Shown: positions 1 to 8,948 of the stretch, in pieces
Layout of the letters: every line of letters begins with the position of its first letter
How positions within the stretch are numbered: the first letter of the stretch is position 1
NCBI RefSeq assembly: GCF_001542625.1
Contig: NZ_CP016279.1
Span: forward strand, 9,486,001-9,550,000
Length of the DNA stretch: 64,000 nucleotides
Direction of reading: 5' to 3'
Origin: Streptomyces griseochromogenes
GTDB lineage: Bacteria > Actinomycetota > Actinomycetes > Streptomycetales > Streptomycetaceae
Position numbers and translations under genes: made by a program
Notes under the pieces: generated by a model
The model's database searches: none
Told to the model about the DNA's origin: nothing
The model's input: the letters and a program-made list of their open reading frames with translations, nothing else

Positions 1-5
1 GCCCG

Positions 6-869
6 CTATGACACCACGTCCTTGCGGGCGAATCCCCGGAAGGCCAGGGCGATGAGCACGAGTGCGTAGGTCAGGGAGATCGCCGTGCCCTGGATCATGC
101 CCGACCACTCGGGGTGCGGCTGCACGGCGTCGGCCCAGGCGAACTGCCAGTGCGCGGGCAGGAAGTCGCGCCAGTGGCCGAGGGCCGTGACGGCGTCCAG
201 GACATTGCCGACGATGGTCAGGCCGACCGCGCCACCGACCGCCCCGAGCGGTGCGTCCGTCCTGGTCGACAGCCAGAACGCCAGCCCGGCGGTGACCAGT
301 TGGGACACGAAGACGTACGCCACGACCACCACGAGCCGCTGGAGCGCCGTACCCGAATCCAGTGCGCCGCCGGTGGGGATCTGCAGCGGGCCCCAGCCGT
401 AGGCGGCCGTGCCGACCGCGAGGGACACCACGGGCAGCAGCACCATCGCGGCGAGGCTGAGCCCGAGCGCCACGACGAGCTTGGACCACAGCAGACGGGC
501 GCGGGGCACGGGCGCGGCGAGCAGATAGCGCAAGGAGGACCAGCTCGCCTCGGAGGCGACCGTGTCCCCGCAGAACAGGGCGACCGGGATCACGAGGAGG
601 AAGCCCGCGGAGACGAACAGATTCACCGCGGCGAAGTTGGCGCCGGACGAGGTGGCCGTGTCCATCAGTGTGACCCGGCCGTTGCGCGCGGCCGGGTCGC
701 CGCCGATCGCGAAGGCGATCAGCAGCACGAACGGCAGCACGGCCAGGATCCCGCCCATGATCAGCGTACGGCGCCGCTTCAGCTGCCGGGCCAGCTCGAC
801 GCGCAACGGCAGGGTGCGGCCCGCGCGGTAGCCGGAGGCGACCTCGACGGGCTCGGTGAGCGCGCTCAC
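6..869 (-). CDS. ABC transporter permease (ABC-2 type)
   Basis: Integral membrane subunit of 287 residues with about six hydrophobic segments, the first near residues 38-55 after a basic cytoplasmic N-terminus. The layout is that of ABC-2 permeases, which work with a separate ATPase. It starts with GTG at 869, and this codon overlaps the TGA of the upstream hydrolase-ATPase gene (GTGA), so the two are translationally coupled. The ATPase half of that neighbour is the obvious partner. The substrate cannot be read from the sequence; drug or lipid export is typical of the class. The stop (TAG) lies at 6-8, so the gene is complete. Confidence 0.85.
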   Translation of the reverse strand: MSALTEPVEVASGYRAGRTLPLRVELARQLKRRRTLIMGGILAVLPFVLLIAFAIGGDPAARNGRVTLMDTATSSGANFAAVNLFVSAGFLLVIPVALFCGDTVASEASWSSLRYLLAAPVPRARLLWSKLVVALGLSLAAMVLLPVVSLAVGTAAYGWGPLQIPTGGALDSGTALQRLVVVVAYVFVSQLVTAGLAFWLSTRTDAPLGAVGGAVGLTIVGNVLDAVTALGHWRDFLPAHWQFAWADAVQPHPEWSGMIQGTAISLTYALVLIALAFRGFARKDVVS

Positions 870-3517
870 GCGGAACCTCCGATCAGGGTGAGGAAGGCGT
901 CTTCCAGGCGCCGGTGGGGGCCGACCGAGGTGATGGGCACCTCCAGGCGCACCAGCTCCACGATCAGTTGCTCGGCCGTGCCTGCGGATTCGAGGCGGAC
1001 CAGCAGCCCGTCCTCGGTGCGCACGGCCGAGGCGATGCCGGGCAGCGCGGCCACCTTCTCCACGACCGGCTCCTCCACCGGCGTGCCCGTGCCGACCAGC
1101 AGCGTGTCACCGGAGCCCACGATCTCCCGCACCGGACCGGCCTGCACGAGCCGGCCGCGGTCCATCACCACGAGGTGGGTGCAGGACTGCTCGACCTCGG
1201 CGAGGAGATGGCTGGAGACGATCACCGTACGGCCGCCGGCGGCGTATCGGATCATCACCTCGCGCATCTCGCGGATCTGGGGCGGGTCGAGGCCGTTGGT
1301 GGGCTCGTCCAGGATGAGCAGGTCGGGCAGGCCGAGCATGGCCTGGGCGATGGCCAGGCGCTGGCGCATGCCCTGGGAGTAGGTGCGCACCGCGCGGGCG
1401 AGAGCCTCGCCGAGGCCGGCGATCTCCAGGGCCTCGTCCAGATGCGCGTCCTCGGGCGGGCGGCCGGTGGCCCGCCAGTACAGCTCCAGGTTCTCCCGGC
1501 CGGACAGGTGCGGCAGGAAGCCCGCGCCCTCCACGAAGGCGCCGACCCTCGACAGCACGGGCGCGCCCGGCCGGACGGCGTGGCCGAACACACGGATCTC
1601 GCCGCCGTCCGGCTTGATCAGACCCATCAGCATGCGCAGGGTGGTGGTCTTGCCCGCGCCGTTGGGCCCGAGCAGACCGAGGACCTGGCCCTTCTCCACG
1701 TGGAACGACAGCTCGCGCACCGCGTACCGGTCGGCGGACCTGGCATACCGCTTGCTGAGGTCCGTTATCCGCAGTGGGACTTCGGCGAGCTCCGGGGCGG
1801 GCGCGGGGGCGGTCGTACGACGGCGGCCGGCCAGCAGCAGGGCGAGCGCGCCCGCTGCGCCGGCCAGGGGCAGCCACCACACCCAGGCGGGCAGGGGGGC
1901 TGCCGCGGTGGTGACGGCGGGCGCCGTCGGCACGCTGAGGGCTCCCTCGACGGAGACGGTGTAGGTCGCCGGGGCGGCCGGTGAGGCGTAGCCGAGGTCG
2001 GTGGAGGCGAGGACCAGGCGGAGCCGGTGGCCCTTCTGCACCTGGTGGTCGATCGCCGGGAGGGTGATCGTGACGTCCTTGCCGGCCTTGGTGCCGGTCA
2101 CCCGCAGGGGGGCCACGAGTTGCGAGGGCAGCACCTGCTGGGTGCCGTCGGGGCCGACGTCGTAGACCTTGCCGAAGAGGACGGCGTCCTCGCTGGTGGA
2201 GGTGACATGGGCGGTCACGGTCGGCGAGCCGGTGACGGTGAGGTCGGTGGCGACCGGGGCCGAGTCGAACTTCGCGTACTGGCCGGGGAAGTCGAGGGAG
2301 ACGCCGACCCCGAGCGCGGAGAGCTGGGCCAGTCCGCCGGAGCCGCCGAGGCCGGGCAGGGCGGAGACGCCGGGCGGGCTGGCGCCGGCCGGGTTGGCGA
2401 AGCGCTGCTCGCCGCCGGTCAGGGCGATGCTCCGCCGGTGGTCGTGCAGGCCGGGATAGCTCTTGGCGCTCGCGCCGCGCAGCTGGGCGGCGCCGGTGGT
2501 GGAGTCGACGCCGCCGGTGCGGGTGATCCGGAAGGCCGGGCCGGTGCCGGCGGACCTGTCCCCCTTGAGGTAGCGGTCGAACCAGGCCTCCACCCGGCCC
2601 TGCACCCGGGTGTTCTCCAGGTCGCCGCCGTCGTGTCCGCCCGCGATCCAGTCGACGTCCACCGGGGCGCCGTTCGCGCGGACGGCCTGCTCGGCCGCGT
2701 CGGACTGGGCGAGGGTGAACAGGGAGTCGGTCTGGCCCTGCACCAGCAGGGTGGGCACCTTGATGCGGTCGCCGACCGCGGACGGCGAGCGCTCCTCCAG
2801 CAGCTTGCGGGCGGCCGCGTCCGGGGTGCCCGACTCGGCGACGCGGTCGTACATCCGGCACAGTTCCGGCTCGAACTTGGCGCAGCCGCCCCCGGTGTTG
2901 AAGAAGACGCCGGCCCACAGCTTCTTGAACACACCGTTCGGGAACAGGGCGTCGGCCAGGTTCCAGTAGGTGATGGCCGGGGCGATGGCGTCGACCCGGT
3001 GGTCGTATCCGGCGGCGAGCAGGGAGATCGCGCCGCCGTAGGAGCCGCCGGCCATGCCCACGCGCGGGTCGCCCGGCTTGTCGAGGCGGACCTGGGGCTG
3101 CTTCGCCAGCCAGTCGATGAGCCGGGAGACGTCGGCGACCTCGTGCCGCGGGTCGTTCAGGCCGATCTTTCCGGTGGAGTGCCCGAAGCCGCGTGCGGAC
3201 CAGGTCAGCACCGCGTATCCGGACCGGGCGAGGTCCTCGGCCTCGTCACGTACGTCGTCCTTGGTGCCGCCGAAGCCGTGTCCCAGCAGGACGGCGGGGC
3301 GGCGGCCGGCCTGGGCACCGGTGAAGTAGGAGGTGTCGATGCGCGTGCCGTCGGCCATGGTCATGATCCGGTCGCTGCGGTGCACCGGCGACGCGTCGTC
3401 GGAGGCGACGGCGGTCCAGGTGCCGGCGCCGACGAGCACCATGACGGCGGCCGCGGCGGCCATCAGCCGACGCGGCCCCTTCAGCAGCCCACGCGGCGCG
3501 GGCCCTCGAAGATCCAT
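866..3517 (-). CDS. Exported CocE/X-Pro peptidase-like hydrolase fused to an ABC ATPase
   Basis: An 883-residue fusion. A hydrophobic segment at about 18-38 is followed by an alpha/beta hydrolase resembling the S15/CocE family, with nucleophile motif GGSYGG (Ser159) and a C-terminal X-Pro-peptidase-like beta domain. A second membrane segment lies at about 541-563. A complete ABC ATPase follows, with Walker A GPNGAGKTT near 615, signature YSQGMRQR and Walker B LLILDEPTNGLD. Two membrane passes would put the hydrolase outside the cell and the ATPase inside, next to the permease encoded just downstream. I infer that substrate processing and transport are physically linked. The ATG at 3517 begins a plausible membrane anchor. 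The hydrolase substrate is unknown. Confidence 0.85.
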   Translation of the reverse strand: MDLRGPAPRGLLKGPRRLMAAAAAVMVLVGAGTWTAVASDDASPVHRSDRIMTMADGTRIDTSYFTGAQAGRRPAVLLGHGFGGTKDDVRDEAEDLARSGYAVLTWSARGFGHSTGKIGLNDPRHEVADVSRLIDWLAKQPQVRLDKPGDPRVGMAGGSYGGAISLLAAGYDHRVDAIAPAITYWNLADALFPNGVFKKLWAGVFFNTGGGCAKFEPELCRMYDRVAESGTPDAAARKLLEERSPSAVGDRIKVPTLLVQGQTDSLFTLAQSDAAEQAVRANGAPVDVDWIAGGHDGGDLENTRVQGRVEAWFDRYLKGDRSAGTGPAFRITRTGGVDSTTGAAQLRGASAKSYPGLHDHRRSIALTGGEQRFANPAGASPPGVSALPGLGGSGGLAQLSALGVGVSLDFPGQYAKFDSAPVATDLTVTGSPTVTAHVTSTSEDAVLFGKVYDVGPDGTQQVLPSQLVAPLRVTGTKAGKDVTITLPAIDHQVQKGHRLRLVLASTDLGYASPAAPATYTVSVEGALSVPTAPAVTTAAAPLPAWVWWLPLAGAAGALALLLAGRRRTTAPAPAPELAEVPLRITDLSKRYARSADRYAVRELSFHVEKGQVLGLLGPNGAGKTTTLRMLMGLIKPDGGEIRVFGHAVRPGAPVLSRVGAFVEGAGFLPHLSGRENLELYWRATGRPPEDAHLDEALEIAGLGEALARAVRTYSQGMRQRLAIAQAMLGLPDLLILDEPTNGLDPPQIREMREVMIRYAAGGRTVIVSSHLLAEVEQSCTHLVVMDRGRLVQAGPVREIVGSGDTLLVGTGTPVEEPVVEKVAALPGIASAVRTEDGLLVRLESAGTAEQLIVELVRLEVPITSVGPHRRLEDAFLTLIGGSA

Positions 3518-3655
3518 GTCTCAACGGTACGGGGCGGCACGGACAATCGATGCCGCCCGAGGGCCGAACGGCCGCCCCTCCCCAGGGAGTACGGGCCTGC
3601 CGCTTCGTACCGCATTCGCGGTACGGCCACGAGCTCGGTCGCGATCGCGGTCACC

Positions 3656-3731
3656 CGGCTGCGGGTCCGTTGCGGCTGGTCGCGCCCACGCGGCGGAGCC
3701 GCATATCGACAGGGCCCCGCGCCCCTGGGAC
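3656..3731 (+). repeat. Dispersed intergenic repeat, copy 1
   Basis: A stretch of about 75 bp containing TCGCGCCCAC, GCGGAGCCGCATATCGACA and GCCCCGCGCCCCTGG. It recurs in recognisable form at 12811-12879 and, more diverged, at 51033-51137. It sits just past the stop of the leftward APC permease gene, read on the opposite strand to that gene. I recall this type of element in Streptomyces intergenic regions, but did not search for it. It holds no convincing ORF. Confidence 0.7.
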
Positions 3732-3747
3732 GCCCCCCTTCGGGGCG
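3731..3747 (-). terminator. Hairpin just after the APC permease stop
   Basis: CGCCCC and GGGGCG form a 6-bp stem around a 5-nt loop. It lies one base beyond the TGA of the leftward permease gene. There is no T-run, as is common for Streptomyces terminators. Confidence 0.45.
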
Positions 3748-3748
3748 A

Positions 3749-5155
3749 TCAGGCCTCTGTGTCCTCCGGGATCGACACCAGCCAGCGGGTCTCGCGGCGC
3801 GGGCGGAGGTAGAAGGCCCAGTAGAGGGTGGCGACGGCGGTGATGCCGCCGGTCCACAGCAGGTAGCTCGCCTCCTGCTGGCTGAGGATGTAGGCGAGGA
3901 CCACGATCAGCACGATGGGCATCGCGGGCCACAGCGGCATCCGCCAGGCCGGCGTGTGCTTGTGGGAGCCGCGGCGGGCCAGCAGGGCGGCGACCGCGAC
4001 CAGCAGGTACATGCCGGTCACCGAGACGCCCGTGACGCCGTAGAGGGTGTCCAGGTTGACGAAGCAGAGGAGCGCGCCGGGGACACCGACCGCGAGCGTG
4101 GCGACCCAGGGGGAGCCGAAGCGGCCGAGCTTGGAGAAGACGTTGTTGACCGGCTCGGGCCAGGCCTTGTCGCGGGCGGAGGCGAACAGGACGCGGGAGT
4201 TCTGGATGACCATGACGATGCCCGCGTTGATGATCGCGAGGGCGACGCAGAGGCTCACGAAGGTGCCGACCGCCGAATTGGACCAGGCGGTGACCATCGA
4301 GCTGATGTCGCCGCCGGTCAGCTCCTTGAGGTCGGAGGCGCCCATGGTGATGGCGGCGACCGGGACCAGGATGATCACGGTGGAGATCGCGAGGGTGGCC
4401 AGTACCGTGCGGGCGACGTTGCGGCGCGGGTGCTCCAGCTCCTCGGAGAGGTAGACGGCGGTCGAGAAGCCCTGGGTGACGAAGAGGGCGATGGCGAGCC
4501 CGGAGATGACCAGCATGGCCGTCACGGTGTCCGTGTGGCCGTCACCGCCGGCCACCTGCATGGAGACCAGGCTGCCGGCCCCGCGGTGGCTGTGGGTGAA
4601 GCCGAGGAGCGCGACGACACCGGCGGCGATGACCTCCAGGACCAGGAAGATGCCGGTGATCCAGGCGTTGGCGCGCAGGTCGAGCAGTCCGGCCAGGGTG
4701 GCGAGCAGCATCACGCCGGCACCGGTCAGCGACGGGTCCAGGTGCACGATCGGCGCCAGATAGTCCGCCGTGCCCATCGCGATCACCGGCGGCACGATCA
4801 TGACGACCAGCAGGGAGAGCACGAAGACCAGCCAGCCGGCGAGCCGTCCGGCCATCGTCGACACCATGGCGTACTCGCCGCCCGCGCTGGGGATGAGGGT
4901 GCCCAGCTCGGAGTAGCAGAACGCCACGGCGATACAGAGGAGGGAGCCGATGGCGATCGTCAGGGCGGTGGCGGTGCCGAGGGAGCCGAACAGGTCGGGG
5001 ACGACCACGAAGAGCGTGGAGGCGGGCGTGACGCACGAGAGCGTCAGCAGGGTGCCGCCGACCACCCCGATGGAGCGCTTGAGCTTCTGAGGGCTTTCAG
5101 AGGCCACGGACGCGTCGAGGACAGCTGTCTCGACAGAGCGGAGCGTGTCGGTCAT
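3749..5155 (-). CDS. APC-superfamily amino acid permease
   Basis: A 468-residue polytopic protein with about 12 membrane segments. The first segment carries the glycine-rich motif typical of APC permeases (GVVGGTLLTLSCVTPAST, near residues 30-47), followed by a second conserved stretch (PSAGGEYAMVS). This indicates uptake or exchange of amino acids, polyamines or related amines. An upstream in-frame ATG at 5287 exists, but the intervening 44 residues are hydrophilic and unlike the family, so I chose the ATG at 5155. The gene stands alone, with a 21-bp dyad (5392-5412) far upstream. The substrate is not determinable. Confidence 0.85.
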   Translation of the reverse strand: MTDTLRSVETAVLDASVASESPQKLKRSIGVVGGTLLTLSCVTPASTLFVVVPDLFGSLGTATALTIAIGSLLCIAVAFCYSELGTLIPSAGGEYAMVSTMAGRLAGWLVFVLSLLVVMIVPPVIAMGTADYLAPIVHLDPSLTGAGVMLLATLAGLLDLRANAWITGIFLVLEVIAAGVVALLGFTHSHRGAGSLVSMQVAGGDGHTDTVTAMLVISGLAIALFVTQGFSTAVYLSEELEHPRRNVARTVLATLAISTVIILVPVAAITMGASDLKELTGGDISSMVTAWSNSAVGTFVSLCVALAIINAGIVMVIQNSRVLFASARDKAWPEPVNNVFSKLGRFGSPWVATLAVGVPGALLCFVNLDTLYGVTGVSVTGMYLLVAVAALLARRGSHKHTPAWRMPLWPAMPIVLIVVLAYILSQQEASYLLWTGGITAVATLYWAFYLRPRRETRWLVSIPEDTEA

Positions 5156-5475
5156 GCGGCGGGTTCCGATCGACTCGTGTGACTGAGGTGGGGTCGGGAG
5201 CGCTATCGCCTCCGGCGGCTCGTCATACGTTCGTCTCGTCCGCTCCCGGCGCTGCATAGAGAACCCCGACGAAAACCGCCGCGTCAATGGCCGTTTACCT
5301 TCGGAATCCGCACCTCGGGCGAGAGGTGTTCGGCATCACTTTCACAGGCTGCGACGCCCAATAAGGGCATCCATCAAGCCTCAGTCGGTTGTGACCTTGT
5401 TTTCAAAGGTCATCTGGCCGTAACTCCTTCGCCACCCGTTTCATCCCACGTGAACGGGAATCGCAGCTGGGGCGT
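5156..5475. other. Gene-less 320 bp upstream of the APC permease
   Basis: Contains the upstream region of the leftward permease and the 21-bp dyad listed separately. It is less GC-rich than its surroundings. Apart from the dyad I see no coding sequence or convincing promoter hexamers. Confidence 0.6.
5392..5412 (-). promoter_or_regulatory. 21-bp dyad upstream of the APC permease
   Basis: Perfect 7-bp inverted arms TGACCTT and AAGGTCA are separated by 7 nt. The size and spacing suit a dimeric repressor operator. The only gene it could serve is the permease starting at 5155, about 240 nt away, or the tail of the mmsA transcript. No regulator is adjacent. Confidence 0.35.
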
Positions 5476-5515
5476 CAAAAAAATGTCAGGCCGTCCGGAA
5501 TCCGGACGGCCTGAC
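5476..5515 (-). terminator. Rho-independent terminator of the mmsA/iol operon
   Basis: GTCAGGCCGTCCGGA and its exact complement TCCGGACGGCCTGAC form a long stem at 5485-5515. On the minus strand it is followed by seven T residues (A-run at 5477-5483). It lies 29 nt after the mmsA stop codon and ends the leftward inositol transcript. Confidence 0.9.
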
Positions 5516-5543
5516 GGGGGCCTGGAGCGGCCCTCGAGTCACC

Positions 5544-7046
5544 TCAGTGGTTGCGCGGGAAGCCCAGGTCCACGCCCGCCGGGGCGTCGGCCGGGTCGGG
5601 CCAGCGGGTGGTGACGACCTTGCCGCGGGTGTAGAAGTGCGTGCCGTCGTTGCCGTAGATGTGGTGGTCGCCGAAGAGCGAGTCCTTCCAGCCGCCGAAG
5701 GAGTGGTAGCCGACGGGGACCGGGATCGGGACGTTCACGCCGACCATGCCGGCCTCGACCTCCAGCTGGAAGCGGCGGGCCGCGCCGCCGTCCCGGGTGA
5801 AGATCGCGGTGCCGTTGCCGAACGGCGAGGCGTTGATGAGGGCCAGGCCCTCCTCGTAGGTGTCGGCGCGCAGCACGCACAGCACCGGGCCGAAGATCTC
5901 GTCCTGGTAGGCCTTGGCGGACGTGGGCACCTTGTCGAGCAGCGAGATGCCGATCCAGTGGCCGTCCTCGAAGCCCTCGACCGTGTAGCCGGTGCCGTCG
6001 AGCACGACCTCCGCGCCCTCGGCGGCCGCGCCCTCGACGTAGGAGGCCACCTTGTCGCGGTGGACCTTCGTGATCAGCGGGCCCATCTCGGAGGCCGGGT
6101 CGTTGCCGGGGCCGATCTTGATCTTCTCGGCGCGCTCGCGGATCTTGTCGACCAGCTCGTCGCCGATCGAGCCGACCGCGACGACCGCGGAGATGGCCAT
6201 GCAGCGCTCGCCCGCGGAGCCGTAGGCCGCGCTCACGGCGGCGTCGGCGGCCGCGTCCAGGTCGGCGTCCGGCAGGACCAGCATGTGGTTCTTGGCGCCG
6301 CCCAGCGCCTGCACGCGCTTGCCGTTCGCGGAGGCCGTGGTGTGGATGTAGCGGGCGATCGGGGTCGAGCCGACGAAGGAGACGGCCTTGACGTCCGGGT
6401 GCTCCAGGAGGCGGTCGACGGCCACCTTGTCGCCGTGCACGACGTTGAAGACGCCGTCGGGCAGACCGGCCTCGGCCAGCAGTTCGGCGATCTTGATGGA
6501 GGCCGACGGGTCCTTCTCGCTCGGCTTGAGCACGAAGGTGTTGCCGGTCGCGATGGCGATCGGGAACATCCACATCGGGACCATCGCCGGGAAGTTGAAC
6601 GGCGTGATGCCCGCGACGACACCGAGCGGCTGGCGGATCGCGGCCACGTCGACGCTGCTGGCGACCTGCGTGGACAGCTCGCCCTTGAGCTGGACGTTGA
6701 TGCCGCAGGCCAGGTCGACGATCTCCAGGCCCCGCGCGACCTCGCCGAGCGCGTCGGAGTGCACCTTGCCGTGCTCGGCCGTGATCAGCTCCGCGATCTC
6801 GTCGCGGTGGGCGTCCAGCAGCGCCCGGAACCTGAAGAGGATCGAGGTGCGCTGGGCCAGCGAGGACCGGCCCCAGGTCGCGAAGGCGTCCTTGGCCGCC
6901 GCGACGGCCGCGTCCACCTCCTCGACCGACGCGAACGCGACCTTGGTGGTGACCGCGCCGGTCGCCGGGTCCGTGACCGGCCCGTACGTACCCGACGCGC
7001 CTTCGGCGGTCTTGCCGCCGATCCAGTGGTTGACGATCTTCGTCAT
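5544..7046 (-). CDS. mmsA: CoA-acylating methylmalonate-semialdehyde dehydrogenase
   Basis: A 500-residue aldehyde dehydrogenase. Its product would convert malonate semialdehyde (inositol pathway) or methylmalonate semialdehyde (valine pathway) to acetyl- or propionyl-CoA using NAD and CoA. Visible are the N-terminal NHWIGG start, the NAD-fold segment GITPFNFPAMVPMWM (about 146-160), FVLKPSEKDP, and the catalytic cysteine in GSAGERCMA (Cys282). Length fits the family exactly. It is the last gene of the leftward inositol cluster, 15 nt after iolD, which supports the IolA role, and it is followed by a strong terminator. Confidence 0.95.
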   Translation of the reverse strand: MTKIVNHWIGGKTAEGASGTYGPVTDPATGAVTTKVAFASVEEVDAAVAAAKDAFATWGRSSLAQRTSILFRFRALLDAHRDEIAELITAEHGKVHSDALGEVARGLEIVDLACGINVQLKGELSTQVASSVDVAAIRQPLGVVAGITPFNFPAMVPMWMFPIAIATGNTFVLKPSEKDPSASIKIAELLAEAGLPDGVFNVVHGDKVAVDRLLEHPDVKAVSFVGSTPIARYIHTTASANGKRVQALGGAKNHMLVLPDADLDAAADAAVSAAYGSAGERCMAISAVVAVGSIGDELVDKIRERAEKIKIGPGNDPASEMGPLITKVHRDKVASYVEGAAAEGAEVVLDGTGYTVEGFEDGHWIGISLLDKVPTSAKAYQDEIFGPVLCVLRADTYEEGLALINASPFGNGTAIFTRDGGAARRFQLEVEAGMVGVNVPIPVPVGYHSFGGWKDSLFGDHHIYGNDGTHFYTRGKVVTTRWPDPADAPAGVDLGFPRNH

Positions 7047-7061
7047 GCCCAGAAACTCCTT

Positions 7062-8948
7062 TTACAGATGGCGGCGTCGGGTCGAGACGTGCCGTTCGTA
7101 CAGCTCACGTGCCTTGACCGCGGACGATCGGGTCGCGGTCTCGGCCACAGGAACATCCCACCAGGCCTGCGCCGGAGGCGCGCCCGACACAGTGTCGGAC
7201 GTTTCGGTCTCCACGTAGACACATGTGGCAGTGTCGGCGGCCCGCGCCTCGGCGAGCGCCGCGCGCAGGTCCCGTACGGTCTTCGCGCGCAGCACGCGCA
7301 TGCCGAGGCTGGCCGCGTTGGCGGCGAGGTCGACGGGCAGCGGGGCACCGGTGAAGGTGCCGTCGTGCGAGGTGAAGCGGTAGGCGGTGCCGAACCGCTC
7401 GCCGCCCACCGACTCCGACAGACCGCCGATCGAGGCGTACCCGTGGTTCTGCACGAGCAGCATCTTGATCGCGATGCCCTCCTGGACGGCGGTCACGATC
7501 TCCGTCGGCATCATGAGATACGTGCCGTCGCCGACCAGCGCCCACACCTGGCGCTCGGGCGCCGCGATCTTCACACCGATCGCGGCCGGGATCTCGTAGC
7601 CCATGCAGGAGTAGCCGTACTCCAGGTGGTACTGGTCCCGGGACCGGGCGCGCCAGAGCTTGTGCAGGTCGCCGGGGAGCGAGCCGGCCGCGTTGATGAT
7701 GATGTCCGACTCGTCCACCAGGGCGTCCAGCGCCCCGATGACCTGCGGCTGCGTGGGCCGTACATCCGGCTCGTCGGCCTCGAAGCAGGCGTCGACGCGC
7801 TGCTCCCAGCGCTCCTTGTCCTCGGTGTACTCGGTGACGTACGAGTCGGCCACCCGGTGCTCGTGCATCATCAGCGCCTCGGTCAGCTCGCCCAGGCCGC
7901 TGCGGGCGTCCGCGATCAGCGGCAGCCCGGCCAGCTTGTGGCCGTCGAAGGGCGCGATGTTGAGGTTGAGGAAACGTACGTCCGGGTTCTCGAAGAGGGT
8001 GCCGGAGGCCGTGGTGAAGTCGGTGTAGCGGGTGCCCACGCCGATCACCAGGTCGGCGGTGCGGGCCAGTTCGTCGGCCGTGGCGGTGCCGGTGTGGCCG
8101 ACGCCTCCGACGTCCTGCGGGTGATCGTGGCGCAGCGAGCCCTTGCCGGCCTGGGTGGAGGCGACCGGTATCCGGGTGGCCTCGGCGAACTCGGCGAGCG
8201 CCTCCTCGGCGCGGCTGTGGTGGACTCCGCCGCCCGCGATCACGAACGGCCGCTTCGCCGCCCGGACCACCCGGACCGCCTCGGCCAGCTCGGTCGGGTC
8301 CGCGCCTGGACGCCGTACGATCCACACGCGCTCGGCGAAGAACTCCTCGGGCCAGTCGTACGCCTCGGCCTGCACGTCCTGCGGCAGCGCGAGGGTGACC
8401 GCGCCGGTCTCCACGGGGTCGGCGAGGATCCGCATGGCCTGCAGCGCGCTCGGGATCAGGGCCTCCGGCCGGGTGATCCGGTCGAAGTACCGCGACACCG
8501 GGCGCAGGCTGTCGTTGACCGACACATCGCCCGCGTACGGCACCTCCAGCTGCTGCAGGACCGGGTCGGCGGGGCGGGTGGCGAAGACGTCGCCGGGCAG
8601 CAGCAGGACCGGGAGGTGGTTGACGGTGGCCAGAGCGGCGCCGGTGACCAGGTTGGTCGCGCCCGGGCCGATGGAGGTCGTCACCGCGTGCGTGGACAGG
8701 CGGTTCGACTGGCGGGCGTAGCCGACCGCCGCGTGCACCATGGACTGCTCGTTGCGGCCCTGGTGGTACGGCATGACGTCCGCGTACTCGACCAGCGCCT
8801 GGCCGAGCCCGGCCACGTTGCCGTGGCCGAAGATGCCCCAGGTGGCGCCGATCAGCCGCTGCCGCTCGCCGTCGCGCTCGGTGTACTGGGCGGCGAGGAA
8901 GCGGACGAGTGCCTGAGCGACCGTGAGCCTCGTCGTCGAGGTCGTCAT
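7062..8948 (-). CDS. iolD: 3D-(3,5/4)-trihydroxycyclohexane-1,2-dione hydrolase
   Basis: A 628-residue thiamine-diphosphate enzyme that opens the ring of the dione formed from inosose, giving 5-deoxyglucuronate. Visible are the N-terminal pyrimidine-binding domain (FGHGNVAGLGQAL near 45-57), the central domain, and the C-terminal ThDP motif beginning GDGTYLMMPTEI. The full reading frame extends further upstream, but the ATG at 8948 overlaps the iolB stop (ATGA) and has a purine-rich GGGGGG box in front, so I use that start. It lies between iolB and mmsA in one transcript. Confidence 0.95.
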   Translation of the reverse strand: MTTSTTRLTVAQALVRFLAAQYTERDGERQRLIGATWGIFGHGNVAGLGQALVEYADVMPYHQGRNEQSMVHAAVGYARQSNRLSTHAVTTSIGPGATNLVTGAALATVNHLPVLLLPGDVFATRPADPVLQQLEVPYAGDVSVNDSLRPVSRYFDRITRPEALIPSALQAMRILADPVETGAVTLALPQDVQAEAYDWPEEFFAERVWIVRRPGADPTELAEAVRVVRAAKRPFVIAGGGVHHSRAEEALAEFAEATRIPVASTQAGKGSLRHDHPQDVGGVGHTGTATADELARTADLVIGVGTRYTDFTTASGTLFENPDVRFLNLNIAPFDGHKLAGLPLIADARSGLGELTEALMMHEHRVADSYVTEYTEDKERWEQRVDACFEADEPDVRPTQPQVIGALDALVDESDIIINAAGSLPGDLHKLWRARSRDQYHLEYGYSCMGYEIPAAIGVKIAAPERQVWALVGDGTYLMMPTEIVTAVQEGIAIKMLLVQNHGYASIGGLSESVGGERFGTAYRFTSHDGTFTGAPLPVDLAANAASLGMRVLRAKTVRDLRAALAEARAADTATCVYVETETSDTVSGAPPAQAWWDVPVAETATRSSAVKARELYERHVSTRRRHL

